A stretch of DNA of 64,000 nucleotides, taken from assembly GCA_965199235.1 (NCBI GenBank), contig CBDAQU010000002.1, positions 2,604,001-2,668,000 on the forward strand, written 5' to 3'. This document shows, one piece after another, positions 24,304 through 32,618 of the stretch. Numbering within the stretch: the first letter of the stretch is position 1; each line of letters starts with the position of its first letter. Made by a program: the position numbers and the translations under genes. This DNA is from BOG-908 sp965199235 (GTDB lineage: Bacteria; Pseudomonadota; Alphaproteobacteria; Acetobacterales; Acetobacteraceae). The notes under the pieces are model-generated. The model saw only the letters and a list, made by a program, of their open reading frames with translations, made no database searches and had not been told where the DNA came from.

Positions 24304-25088
24304 CACCTCAAATTCGTGAGTGTCTGCAGCATTTCGTTGGACGACGTGATGACCTTGCTGTTCATCTCGTAGGCGCGTTGCGCCGTGATCAGGCTGGTGA
24401 TCTCCGTCACCACGTTCACGTTGCTGCTTTCGACGTAGCCCTGCATCACGCTGCCGTAGCCGGGGGAGCCCGGCGTGCCGGTCGCCGCGTTGCCTGACGC
24501 ACCGCTTTGCAGGAAGAGATTATCGCCCTGCGCGTCCAGCCCGGCCTCGTTCGGAAAGGCCGCGAGCTGGATCTGCCCCAGCGTCTGCGGCTGGGTCTGG
24601 CCGCTGATCGTCGCCTGCACCTGGCCGGAGGCGTTCACACTGACGCTGACCGCGTTGGTCGGCACGGTGATCCCGGGCGCCACCGGAAAACCGTCCGCCG
24701 TGACGATCGTGCCGTCCGGTGCGAGCGCAAACGTGCCATCGCGGGTGTAGGCCGTCTCGCCGGATGGCAGCGTCAGCTGGAAATAGCCGTTGCCCTGGAT
24801 CGCCATGTCGAGCGAGTTGCCGGTCTGCTGCAGGTTACCCTGTTCGGTGATGCGGTAGATCGCGGCCGTCTTCACGCCCAGCCCGATCTGCGCCCCTGAG
24901 GGCACTACTGTGCCGTTATCGGAACTGTTGGAGCCCACGCTGCGCAGGTTCTGGTAGATCAGATCCTGGAACTCCGCGCGCCGGCGCTTGAATCCGGTGG
25001 TGCTCATGTTGGCGATGTTGTTGGAGATCACCTCCACGTTGGTCTGCTGCGCCTGCATGCCTGTGCCGGCAATGTCCAAGGACCGCAT
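24303..25088 (-). CDS. flgG: Flagellar basal-body rod protein FlgG
   Basis: The distal rod protein, 261 residues, exactly the usual size. MRSLDIAGTGMQAQQTNVEVISNNIANMSTTGFKRRRAEFQDL is the classic N-terminus, and TEITSLITAQRAYEMNSKVI the conserved C-terminal helix that polymerises. It lies 33 bases after flgF and overlaps flgA by one base. Confidence 0.97.
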   Translation of the reverse strand: MRSLDIAGTGMQAQQTNVEVISNNIANMSTTGFKRRRAEFQDLIYQNLRSVGSNSSDNGTVVPSGAQIGLGVKTAAIYRITEQGNLQQTGNSLDMAIQGNGYFQLTLPSGETAYTRDGTFALAPDGTIVTADGFPVAPGITVPTNAVSVSVNASGQVQATISGQTQPQTLGQIQLAAFPNEAGLDAQGDNLFLQSGASGNAATGTPGSPGYGSVMQGYVESSNVNVVTEITSLITAQRAYEMNSKVITSSNEMLQTLTNLR

Positions 25089-25121
25089 ATTCGTGCCTCG
25101 CTTGTCGATAGAAGGGGCTGG

Positions 25122-25862
25122 TTAGCTCGCGGGTGCCGCGATCTTGTCGATGGCACCTTGCCGGCGCTGGCCTTCGGCCTCCACCATCTGCGTCACGAAC
25201 TGAAAGTCGCGTTCGGTGGTGATCATCCGTGTGATTTCGGAGATCGGCTGCACGTTGCTGTCCTCGACGGCGCCCTGTATAATCTTGGGCCGCGCCACCG
25301 CATTCGTCGGCACGTCGGCGCGGAACAGCCGCCCGCCTTCGGCGGTGATGCGGTTCGGGTCGTTCGGCACGACCACCCCGATCTGGCCGATCGCTCCGTT
25401 CTGGCTGCGCAGCGAACCATCCGCCTTGACCGTCAGGTCGGTATCGGCCGCGGATAGTTTCAGCGGCTGTGCCTTGACATCCAGCAGAGGGTCGCCGGCC
25501 TCATCGGTGATGGTGCCGTCTTTCTGCAGGGTGAACCTGCCCGCCCTGGTCAGCCGCGTGCCGGCTGCGGTCTGCACGGTGAACCAGCCATCGCCCGACA
25601 GCGCCAGGTCGAGAGGGTTGCCGGTCTGGGTCAGCGCACCCTCCGTCCGGTCGCGGTACGTGGCGCGCATCTGGGTGAACGCCACCGTGCGGCCGCCCGC
25701 TGGCTCGCTGCCGGCGGGCTCGCGCATCAGCCAGTCGGAAAACACCGTGCGCTCCGCGCGATAGCCGGGCGTGCTGGCGTTTGCCAGGTTGCCGGCGACC
25801 ACGTCCATCGCACGCTGCTGTGTCGACAAGCGCGACAGAGCGATGTTGGTCGTGTTGTCCAT
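25122..25862 (-). CDS. flgF: Flagellar basal-body rod protein FlgF
   Basis: A proximal rod protein, 246 residues. The N-terminus ALSRLSTQQRAMDVVAGNLANASTPGYRAE and the C-terminal ISEITRMITTERDFQFVTQMV are family hallmarks. It is the first gene of flgF-flgG-flgA-flgH. A consensus sigma-54 promoter lies 55-69 bases upstream of its start. Confidence 0.95.
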   Translation of the reverse strand: MDNTTNIALSRLSTQQRAMDVVAGNLANASTPGYRAERTVFSDWLMREPAGSEPAGGRTVAFTQMRATYRDRTEGALTQTGNPLDLALSGDGWFTVQTAAGTRLTRAGRFTLQKDGTITDEAGDPLLDVKAQPLKLSAADTDLTVKADGSLRSQNGAIGQIGVVVPNDPNRITAEGGRLFRADVPTNAVARPKIIQGAVEDSNVQPISEITRMITTERDFQFVTQMVEAEGQRRQGAIDKIAAPAS

Positions 25863-25916
25863 GGTCCGGGCGCCCCTTTATGTGTCCTGCCCGCTGCAGG
25901 TCGTGATCAGGCAAGC

Positions 25917-25931
25917 GCAAGCGCCGTGCCA
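25917..25931 (-). promoter_or_regulatory. Sigma-54 promoter of the flgF operon
   Basis: On the minus strand the sequence reads TGGCACGGCGCTTGC, an exact match to the sigma-54 consensus TGGCAC-N5-TTGC. The -12 element leads to a predicted transcription start near 25905, about 43 bases before the flgF ATG. Sigma-54 control of middle and late flagellar genes through FlbD and FliX is established in Caulobacter, and fliX is present nearby. Confidence 0.85.
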
Positions 25932-25972
25932 TCACTCCACCCCAGTGTTTCCGCGCTTTTGGCGAGCATGCC

Positions 25973-26001
25973 CGGCAGATCCTGCCGGGTCAGATCTGCC
26001 G
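25973..26001. other. Inverted repeat upstream of the flgF promoter
   Basis: CGGCAGATC and GATCTGCCG form a perfect nine-base inverted repeat around an 11-base spacer, 42 bases upstream of the sigma-54 promoter. Sigma-54 activators bind such distant palindromes (Caulobacter ftr sites), so an activator site is possible; a simple hairpin is the alternative. Confidence 0.3.
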
Positions 26002-26119
26002 CCCGGCGTCCAGACGCCCCGTTGAGGTCCCGCCAAACCCCCGATGCAGAGGGGCGTTGTCCAGTACATGCGTGTGGTCGCCGAAGCGGCCGACGTGCAA
26101 ACAAACGGAGGAACCTTCG

Positions 26120-26587
26120 ATGCCCAGGACGCTGAAAACTCTGATGCTGGCCGCCTGTGTTGCCGCTGTGGCCGGCGGGTCAGCGCTGGCGCAGGCGGCG
26201 GGCGGTGCCGGTGCTGGCGGTGCAGCCGGCGGTGCTGGAGCCGGCGCAGGCGGCGCGGGCCTCGGCACGGGCGGACCCGGCATGGGTACTGGCGGCGCTG
26301 GCATGGGAGCAGGAGGGGCCAGCGGTAGTGGCCTCGGCGTCGGCAGCAGTGGCATGGGCGGCAGCACGGGCACCGGTGTCACGGGTGCTGGCGCCAACGG
26401 CGGCGCCATGGCGCCGAGCGGCATGACCGCGCCCGGCGCCTCCGCCGGCGGCATGCATGGCAGCCTGGGCACCGGCTTGAGCGGCCCTGGCGGCGCGATC
26501 GGCAGCCCGACGACGGGAACCGGCAACGGCAACGCAGCCGGCACAGGCAGCACGGGCACCACCACCACGACGCCCTCGCCGCAATAG
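26120..26587 (+). CDS. Secreted Gly/Ala-rich low-complexity protein
   Basis: A 155-residue protein with a clear signal peptide (KTLMLAACVAAVAGGSALAQA, cleavage after about residue 25). The rest is almost only Gly, Ala, Ser, Thr and Met in GAGGAGxGTGG-like repeats, ending in a Thr run and PSPQ. No cysteine is present in the mature part and no folded domain is visible. The start ATG at 26120 is supported by GGAGGA nine bases upstream. Such proteins occur as outer-surface or periplasmic material, but nothing here shows the role. The codon pattern and ribosome site argue it is a real gene. Confidence 0.65.
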   Translation: MPRTLKTLMLAACVAAVAGGSALAQAAGGAGAGGAAGGAGAGAGGAGLGTGGPGMGTGGAGMGAGGASGSGLGVGSSGMGGSTGTGVTGAGANGGAMAPSGMTAPGASAGGMHGSLGTGLSGPGGAIGSPTTGTGNGNAAGTGSTGTTTTTPSPQ

Positions 26588-26686
26588 CTGGGCACGGGGC
26601 TGGGAGCGTTCCCGGCCCCGGCCGTCGATTGCCCGGCCTGGGCGCCAGGACTACCCTCAGCAGCCCGAGGATTCGAGGCCGTGCTC

Positions 26687-27886
26687 ATGCTCATCGCCGA
26701 CCGCCTGAACAAGATCAGCCCCAGCCAGACGATCGCCATCTCGTCCAAGGCGCGCGCGCTCCGGGCGGCCGGGCGCAACGTCATCAGCCTGTCGGCGGGC
26801 GAGCCCGATTTCGATACGCCGGACAACATCAAGCAGGCTGCAATTCGCGCCATTGAGGCGGGCGACACGAAATACACCGACGTACCCGGCACCCCGGCGC
26901 TGCGCCGCGCCGTCGCGCAGAAATTCAGGCGCGACAGCGGCATCGAGTACGCGCCAGAGGAGATCATCGTCTCTACCGGCGGCAAGCAGGTGATCTACAA
27001 CGCGATGGTCGCCACCCTCAACCCTGGCGACGAGGCGGTCATACCCAGCCCGTGCTGGGTCAGCTACCCGGACATCGTGGCGTTGGCCGAGGGCACGCCG
27101 GTCATCGTGCCGTGCGGCCAGAACAACGGTTTCAAGCTGCGCGCGGAGGATCTCGAGAACGCTATCACGCCGCGGACGAAGTGGTTCATTCTCAACTCGC
27201 CGTGCAACCCGACTGGCGCTGCCTATTCCGCCGCCGAACTGCGGCCGATCTGCGACGTGCTGCTGCGCCACCCAGACGTTTGGGTGTTCACCGATGACAT
27301 CTACGACAAGCTCACCTATGACGGTTTCAAGCCGGCCACGATCGTGGAAGTGGAGCCGCGTCTCCGTCACCGCACCGTCACGATGAATGGTTGCAGCAAG
27401 GCCTATGCGATGACAGGGTGGCGCATCGGGTTCGCCGGCGCCCCGGTGGCGCTGATCCGCGCGATGGACAAGCTGCAGAGCCAATCGACGTCGAACACGT
27501 CCTCGATCGGCCAGGCTGCGGCGGTCGAGGCGCTGAACGGGCCGCAGGACATCATCGGCTTGATGACCGCCACCTACAACGAGCGGCGCGACCTCGTGGT
27601 CGATGCGCTGAACGCCATCCCCGGGCTGAGCTGCCATCGTCCTGAGGGTGCGTTCTACGTGTTTCCCGGCCTGCATGGCTGCATCGGCAAGACCAGCGCC
27701 GGCGGCGCGCGCATCTCCAACGACGAGGATTTCGTGGTGGCGCTGCTGGAGGAACAGGGTGTTGCCGCCGTGCATGGCAGCGCCTTCATGTACCCAGGCC
27801 ACTTCCGCATCAGCTACGCGACCGACACTGAGAGCCTGCGCGAGGCGTGCGCGCGCATCGCCGTGTTCTGCCGCTCCCTCAGCTGA
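26687..27886 (+). CDS. PLP-dependent aminotransferase, aspartate aminotransferase-like
   Basis: A class I/II aminotransferase of about 399 residues that moves amino groups using pyridoxal phosphate. Seen are LSAGEPDFDTPDNIKQAA, the NSPCNPTGA loop, VFTDDIYDKLTYDG (PLP pyridine contact Asp), the Schiff-base lysine in NGCSKAYAMTGWRIG, and the substrate arginine in HFRISYA. Close to AspC/AraT-type enzymes; aspartate or aromatic substrates are both possible. I use the ATG at 26687; a GTG two codons earlier is also open. A second aminotransferase follows eight bases later. Confidence 0.92.
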   Translation: MLIADRLNKISPSQTIAISSKARALRAAGRNVISLSAGEPDFDTPDNIKQAAIRAIEAGDTKYTDVPGTPALRRAVAQKFRRDSGIEYAPEEIIVSTGGKQVIYNAMVATLNPGDEAVIPSPCWVSYPDIVALAEGTPVIVPCGQNNGFKLRAEDLENAITPRTKWFILNSPCNPTGAAYSAAELRPICDVLLRHPDVWVFTDDIYDKLTYDGFKPATIVEVEPRLRHRTVTMNGCSKAYAMTGWRIGFAGAPVALIRAMDKLQSQSTSNTSSIGQAAAVEALNGPQDIIGLMTATYNERRDLVVDALNAIPGLSCHRPEGAFYVFPGLHGCIGKTSAGGARISNDEDFVVALLEEQGVAAVHGSAFMYPGHFRISYATDTESLREACARIAVFCRSLS

Positions 27887-27893
27887 CCTGAGC

Positions 27894-29099
27894 GTGACCG
27901 GGCCGGCGCTGTCCGACCGCCAGGCGGCCATCCCGCTGGCTGCGACGATGGCTGCGGCGGCACGCGCGCGGGCGCTGCGGGCGGAGGGCCGCGACGTGAT
28001 CTCGCTCACTCTGGGCGAGCCGGATTTTGCCTCCCCGCCGCACGTCGTCGCGGCGGCGCACGAGGCGGCGTTGCGAGGCGAGACGACATATCCGCCAGTG
28101 ACCGGCACGCTCGGCCTCAAGCGCGCCATCCGGGCCAAGTTCGAGCGGGAGTCTGGCCTGCGGTTTGCGGATGCCGAGGTGCTGGTGGGCCACGGGGCAC
28201 GCCAGATCATCTTCGATGCGCTGACCGCGACGCTCGATGCCGGCGACGAGGTGGTCGTTCCTACACCATACTGGAACGCCTATCCGCTGATCACTCGCAT
28301 GGCGGGTGCAAAGCCGGTGTTCGTTGCGTGCTCGGCCGAAGACGGCCTGCCGGACCCGGACGCAGTGGCTCGCGCGATCACGCCGCGCACGAAATGGCTG
28401 GTGCTGAACTACCCCAACAACCCGACCGGCGCCGTCTGCGGCGCCGACCGGCTGCGCGCGGTTGCTGCCGTCCTGCGCCGCTTTCCACACGTCTGGATCA
28501 TGTCGGACGACATGTACGAGCATCTGATCCATGACGGCGCGCCGAACGCCACGATGGCGGCGGAGGCGCCCGACTTGGCCACGCGCGTGCTGACCATCAG
28601 CGGCGTATCCAAGACGTACGCGATGACCGGCTGGCGCGTCGGCTACGCAGGCGGGCCGGCCAGGCTGATCGGCGCGATGGCAAAAATCCAGGGCCAGTCC
28701 ACCGGCGGCGTCTCTCCGATGGCTCAGGCAGCGGCGCAGGCGGCGCTGGACGGCCCGCAGGATCTGGTTGCCCTGATGCGCGCGACCTATGCGGCCCGCA
28801 GCAGGCGCATGATTGCGGCCGTCGAGGACATTCCGGGCCTGACCTGCCGGGCGCCGTCGGGCGCCTTCTACCTATTCCCCAAGGTGGCCGGATATATCGG
28901 CCGAACCAGCGGGGGAGGCACCCGGATCGTCGACGACGAGGCGTTCTGCGCTGCTTTGCTGGAGGAGGCTGGCGTCGCGACCGTTCACGGCGCGGCGTTC
29001 GGCGCGAGTCCATTCATGCGGATCAGCATTGCATCGGACGACGCGTCCCTGCGCACGGCATGCGAGCGGCTGGCGGCGTTCTGCGCGTCGATGGCCTGA
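27894..29099 (+). CDS. Second PLP-dependent aminotransferase (tandem paralogue)
   Basis: A 401-residue class I/II aminotransferase visibly related to its upstream neighbour along its whole length: LTLGEPDFASPPHVV, NYPNNPTGA, IMSDDMYEHLIHDG, lysine in SGVSKTYAMTGWRVG and arginine in FMRISIAS. It starts at a GTG at 27894, seven bases after the first gene's stop. Differences in the N-terminal substrate loop (TTYPPVTGTLGLKRA here versus TKYTDVPGTPALRRA upstream) suggest different substrates. This looks like an old tandem duplication. Confidence 0.9.
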   Translation: MTGPALSDRQAAIPLAATMAAAARARALRAEGRDVISLTLGEPDFASPPHVVAAAHEAALRGETTYPPVTGTLGLKRAIRAKFERESGLRFADAEVLVGHGARQIIFDALTATLDAGDEVVVPTPYWNAYPLITRMAGAKPVFVACSAEDGLPDPDAVARAITPRTKWLVLNYPNNPTGAVCGADRLRAVAAVLRRFPHVWIMSDDMYEHLIHDGAPNATMAAEAPDLATRVLTISGVSKTYAMTGWRVGYAGGPARLIGAMAKIQGQSTGGVSPMAQAAAQAALDGPQDLVALMRATYAARSRRMIAAVEDIPGLTCRAPSGAFYLFPKVAGYIGRTSGGGTRIVDDEAFCAALLEEAGVATVHGAAFGASPFMRISIASDDASLRTACERLAAFCASMA

Positions 29100-29125
29100 G
29101 CGAAACGCTCACAGCGGGGCCTGGC

Positions 29126-29186
29126 TCTTTGTTTTGGCGAGCATGTTCATCGTGTTTGAAGACCACCTGACGCGATCATGCTCTAA
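29126..29186 (+). repeat. Degenerate half copy of the 115-bp repeat
   Basis: This stretch resembles only the right half of the dispersed element (TTGTTTTGRCGAGCA... to ...GCTCTAA). GAGCATG and CATGCTC can still pair. It lies in the leader of the EAL gene. Confidence 0.45.
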
Positions 29187-29259
29187 CCGATCGGTAACTG
29201 TTTGGTCGTACGGTGGCGTCTGGCGCTGTCCTGTCAACACCGGCGAAATCGAGAGGCGA

Positions 29260-31008
29260 ATGACCCATCACGGTGCGATCCAGCAGCAGCCGCACCCGCA
29301 CCGTTCCGTCGGTTTGAAGCCCGCAACCGAATCCGACAGGCTAGTCAAAGCGGCACTCGACAGTGCTCCATTCGGTTTGATCGTCCTGGACCCCGACCTG
29401 AACGTTCGCATGCTGACCGAACGGACGGCCAAGCTGCTGGAGTGCAGCGCTGTCCTGCGGCTTCAAACGTCTATTTCCGATCTGCTTGGGCGCGGCACTG
29501 CGCTGGACCCGGCTTCCGTTCGGCTGATGCTGTCCGCTCTCGGAACCTACGCCGACATGCAGGAGACCTCGCTGACCGTGCAGACTCTTTCGGGCGGAAC
29601 GTTGGAGGTCGATGTCAGTGCGGCAGGCGACCTCGGTTGGGTGCTGAGTTTTTCCGACGTGACGCAAACGCGCCGAGCCCATGATTGGCTGCTGGAGCAT
29701 GTCTCTTCGGACCCTGTCACCGGGCTGTGGAACCGGCAACGCTTCATGCTGATGTTGCAGGATGCGCTCGCGCGTGCTGCCGAGGACGACACGTTGCCGT
29801 CCCCATCGGTCGTTCTGCTAGGCTTGGATCGTGACAGGTTTGCGCCAGATCCGGCCGGCCTGCAGGTGGGAGACATGCTGCTCCGCATGGCGTCCGAGCG
29901 GCTTTCGACGCTCCTGCATGAAGGAGACATGTTGGCCCGGTTTTCGGAAAGCGAGTTCGCCTTGTCGCTGGCTTGGCAGGACAGGCGCGCCGACATCGAA
30001 GGTTTCTGCGCCCGCGTGCACCAGGCTTTTTCCCACCCCTTCCTGCTTGAAGGACACATGGCGCTTCCAGGTTGTCACATCGGCATCGCCCGCGCGCCTG
30101 ACGACGGGCAAACCAGCGAGTCCCTGATGGCGAGCGCCCGCCTGGCGCTCGAAGCCTCCTGGACTGCCAAGTCCGACCCGATCCGCTTTTTCGAACCCGG
30201 CCTGCTGCAGCGCGCGAAGGAGCGGCGGGCGCTCGAGGCCGACCTGCGCGGGGCGCTGCACAAGCAGGAATTCGTGCTGCACTATCAGCCGCAGGTCGAT
30301 GTCTTGTGCGGCCGCGTCACTGGGCTGGAAGCCCTGATCCGCTGGCGCAGCCCCGACCGCGGCCTCGTTTCGCCAACCGAGTTCATTCCGCTGGCCGAGC
30401 AGATCGGCATGATCGACGAGGTCGGCGCCTGGGTCCTGCACGAGGCGTGCGAGCAGGCGGTCTCATGGCCCGACGACATGACGGTCGCGGTCAACGCCTC
30501 GCCGTTGCAGCTCGAAACCGGGGGGTTTGCGCAGGCAGTGGCGGACGTCCTGCGGTCCACCGGCCTGCCCTCCCATCGGCTCGAAGTGGAGGTCACCGAG
30601 AATCTCCTGCTGCACGAGACCGGCGTGGTGACGGAGACGTTGGCATCATTGCAGGCGCTCGGGGTGCGCCTCGTCCTGGACGATTTCGGCACCGGCTACG
30701 CGTCTCTCAGCCAGCTCAGCCGGTTCAAGTTCGACAAGATCAAGATCGACCGCTCCTTCGTCAGTCCGGACGGCGCAGCGGCGCAGAACAGCGTCATCGT
30801 TCGCTCGATTGCGGCGTTGGGATCTGGACTGGGGATTCCCATCACCGCGGAGGGTGTCGAGACGGCCACGCAGCTAAACCAGATCAAGGCCGCTGGCTGC
30901 ACCTGCGTTCAAGGCTACTACTTCAGCCGTCCAGTGCCGGCGGCCGACATCGATCAGTTGCTCGGCCGCCTGCACGGGCCTGTGGCCGCAAAAGCGGTGT
31001 CCGGCTGA
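29260..31008 (+). CDS. PAS/degenerate GGDEF/EAL cyclic-di-GMP phosphodiesterase
   Basis: A 582-residue cytosolic signalling protein. A PAS-like domain covers about residues 25-130 and a GGDEF domain about 140-310. The GGDEF signature itself is replaced by FSESEFAL, so cyclase activity should be absent. The EAL domain (about 325-575) keeps the catalytic set: EALIR, NASPLQLE, EVTEN, DDFGTGYASL, KIDRSFV and EGVET. It should therefore hydrolyse cyclic-di-GMP, which favours motility; that fits the flagellar genes 4 kb away but is inference. The start is the ATG at 29260. No membrane segment is seen. Confidence 0.9.
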   Translation: MTHHGAIQQQPHPHRSVGLKPATESDRLVKAALDSAPFGLIVLDPDLNVRMLTERTAKLLECSAVLRLQTSISDLLGRGTALDPASVRLMLSALGTYADMQETSLTVQTLSGGTLEVDVSAAGDLGWVLSFSDVTQTRRAHDWLLEHVSSDPVTGLWNRQRFMLMLQDALARAAEDDTLPSPSVVLLGLDRDRFAPDPAGLQVGDMLLRMASERLSTLLHEGDMLARFSESEFALSLAWQDRRADIEGFCARVHQAFSHPFLLEGHMALPGCHIGIARAPDDGQTSESLMASARLALEASWTAKSDPIRFFEPGLLQRAKERRALEADLRGALHKQEFVLHYQPQVDVLCGRVTGLEALIRWRSPDRGLVSPTEFIPLAEQIGMIDEVGAWVLHEACEQAVSWPDDMTVAVNASPLQLETGGFAQAVADVLRSTGLPSHRLEVEVTENLLLHETGVVTETLASLQALGVRLVLDDFGTGYASLSQLSRFKFDKIKIDRSFVSPDGAAAQNSVIVRSIAALGSGLGIPITAEGVETATQLNQIKAAGCTCVQGYYFSRPVPAADIDQLLGRLHGPVAAKAVSG

Positions 31009-31042
31009 CGTCGCAAGCAAACCCTGGCGCGCACCCGCTCGG

Positions 31043-31078
31043 GTTCAGGCCGTTCTCAGAACTCGGGCCTGCATGAAT
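31043..31078 (+). terminator. Possible terminator hairpin after the EAL gene
   Basis: TTCAGGCC pairs with GGCCTG(CA)TGAA around an inner GTTCTCAGAAC palindrome, 35 bases after the EAL stop. No T tract follows, so this is tentative. Confidence 0.35.
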
Positions 31079-31247
31079 GCTGCCACCAGACCAGGCCGCA
31101 CGGGATGCCTGGCACTATGGCCTGCTTCGCGGTCACTGCCCGCACTGGAGTGTCAACAATGACCCCAGGCAACAGATCGAGCCTGGCCGGCCCGTCGGGC
31201 AGCTCCCGCAACGGAAGGAGAAGCGCGCCGTTCGGCACCGGAATCAT
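31056..31247 (-). CDS. Small hypothetical protein, possibly translationally coupled
   Basis: A 63-residue frame whose ATG overlaps the stop of the upstream membrane protein gene (ATGA). The sequence (MIPVPNGALLLPLRELPDG ... LVWWQHSCRPEF) has no recognised domain. The overlap and the positive codon pattern are the only support. It could also be chance in GC-rich DNA or a decayed C-terminal extension. Confidence 0.3.
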   Translation of the reverse strand: MIPVPNGALLLPLRELPDGPARLDLLPGVIVDTPVRAVTAKQAIVPGIPCGLVWWQHSCRPEF

Positions 31248-32608
31248 CTTGAAATCACGGGTGTTCTCAAATTCTGATCGCCCACGTGAAGCTGGAAAAA
31301 ATTGAAATACAGCGCGTCCCAGCTACCCTGCACGTTGAGCCGCATCGCGGTGCTCAGCGGCGACAGGCCAGCAGGCAAGATGATCGTCCGGCCATCGAGC
31401 ATGGCGGGAACGGTGGCAGCATCCTTCAGAACCGCGCGCCATGACACCAGCAGCGAGCAGCCGGCCAGCACACAGGCCGCGCGCCGCCGCGAGCCCGGCG
31501 ACCAGAGGGCGGCCAGCATTTGCGCAGCCCACAGAACGAGGAGCGGAAACGTCCATTTGAAATAGTGCAGGTTGTCGAACCGCCACAGCCCTGTGGGCTG
31601 CAGGTCGCGATAGCTGAGGTACAACATCCAGTGCAGCGCCACCGTGGCGGCAGCCAGGATTGCCGGTGCGGCGGCATGGCCCGCGCGGCGCGGCAGCAAC
31701 GCCAGCACCATCCCGCCGATGCCGGGCAGCAGCCAGGGAAACACCTCCGCCAGGCCGAGCCCGCTCGGCAGCAGCGGCCTCGCATCCACCACCAGCATCA
31801 CCCAACGGAGCGGCAGCAGGCGCCACTCAAACCCGTTGGCCGACGTCGCCGTCAGGTACAGCCCTGCTGACGCGCCAAACACCGCGAGATGTGCCGCCAC
31901 CGCAGGCAGCAACCCGGCAGCCAAGCCCGCTGCTGCGGCCATGCCCGTGCCGCACCAGTCCCGCCAGCGCGCGCCGGACCTCGCCAGCGCCCAGGCGGCA
32001 TAGGCTGCGGTGGACGCCAGCAGCACGGCCGCGTCGCTCGGCCGGAAGCCGGCACCAACCCCGATGACCAGGCCGAGGGCGAAGGCGCGCCTCCCGGCCG
32101 GACGCTCTGCGAAACGGCACGCGAGCAGCATTGCGCCGAACTGGCAGGGTGCGACCCCCGTCGTCGTCCAAGGGATGACCCACAGCTCCAGCAGGCGGCG
32201 TCCACCGAGCGTGCCGATCAGAAAGCAGAGGGCGACCATGGCGGGAGGCCACCCAGGCGTCAGACGCCCGGCCAGTCGCAGGAAGATCAGCAGGCAGCCG
32301 GCCCAGCAAAGCGCGTCCGGCATGATAAAGGGCTGCCACGGCGTCAGCCGGAAGAACAACGCGCCCAGGATCGGAAAATAGGGCGGGTAATGATGCTCGG
32401 AGGGCGACAGGTCCCAGCGCGCCCAGGCACGCGCCGCCTGCATGTACAGCGTCTGGTCGGACCAGGCGGCGAATCCCCGAAAACTGCCGGGGTACTCGTA
32501 GGCGTGAACGCCCAGCGACACCGCGATCAACAGCAGGGCGCCGCCTGTCGCCACCATCGTGTCGGACGACGGGCCCGGCCGCTTGGCTTGCGTGGCGGTT
32601 TCTGGCAT
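31244..32608 (-). CDS. Polytopic membrane protein, glycosyltransferase-like
   Basis: A 454-residue integral membrane protein with roughly ten to eleven hydrophobic segments. After the first segment comes a periplasmic-type loop (SDQTLYMQAARAWARWDLSP) and YPPYFPILGALFFRL. This layout (Asp-containing first loop, multiple helices) resembles the GT-C/ArnT-like dolichyl-phosphate mannosyltransferase class, but I do not recognise a specific family. The start ATG at 32608 is ten bases from the divergent decarboxylase start at 32619, so the promoters must overlap the two coding starts. Confidence 0.7.
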   Translation of the reverse strand: MPETATQAKRPGPSSDTMVATGGALLLIAVSLGVHAYEYPGSFRGFAAWSDQTLYMQAARAWARWDLSPSEHHYPPYFPILGALFFRLTPWQPFIMPDALCWAGCLLIFLRLAGRLTPGWPPAMVALCFLIGTLGGRRLLELWVIPWTTTGVAPCQFGAMLLACRFAERPAGRRAFALGLVIGVGAGFRPSDAAVLLASTAAYAAWALARSGARWRDWCGTGMAAAAGLAAGLLPAVAAHLAVFGASAGLYLTATSANGFEWRLLPLRWVMLVVDARPLLPSGLGLAEVFPWLLPGIGGMVLALLPRRAGHAAAPAILAAATVALHWMLYLSYRDLQPTGLWRFDNLHYFKWTFPLLVLWAAQMLAALWSPGSRRRAACVLAGCSLLVSWRAVLKDAATVPAMLDGRTIILPAGLSPLSTAMRLNVQGSWDALYFNFFQLHVGDQNLRTPVISR

Positions 32609-32618
32609 CGCGCCCGCT

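Noticed and set aside
25907..26104. 65-codon minus-strand frame upstream of flgF
   Set aside because: It overlaps the sigma-54 promoter and inverted repeat, and has no family match.
26657..28210. 517-codon minus-strand open frame
   Set aside because: It lies fully over the two aminotransferase genes and has no family pattern; it is a GC-rich shadow.
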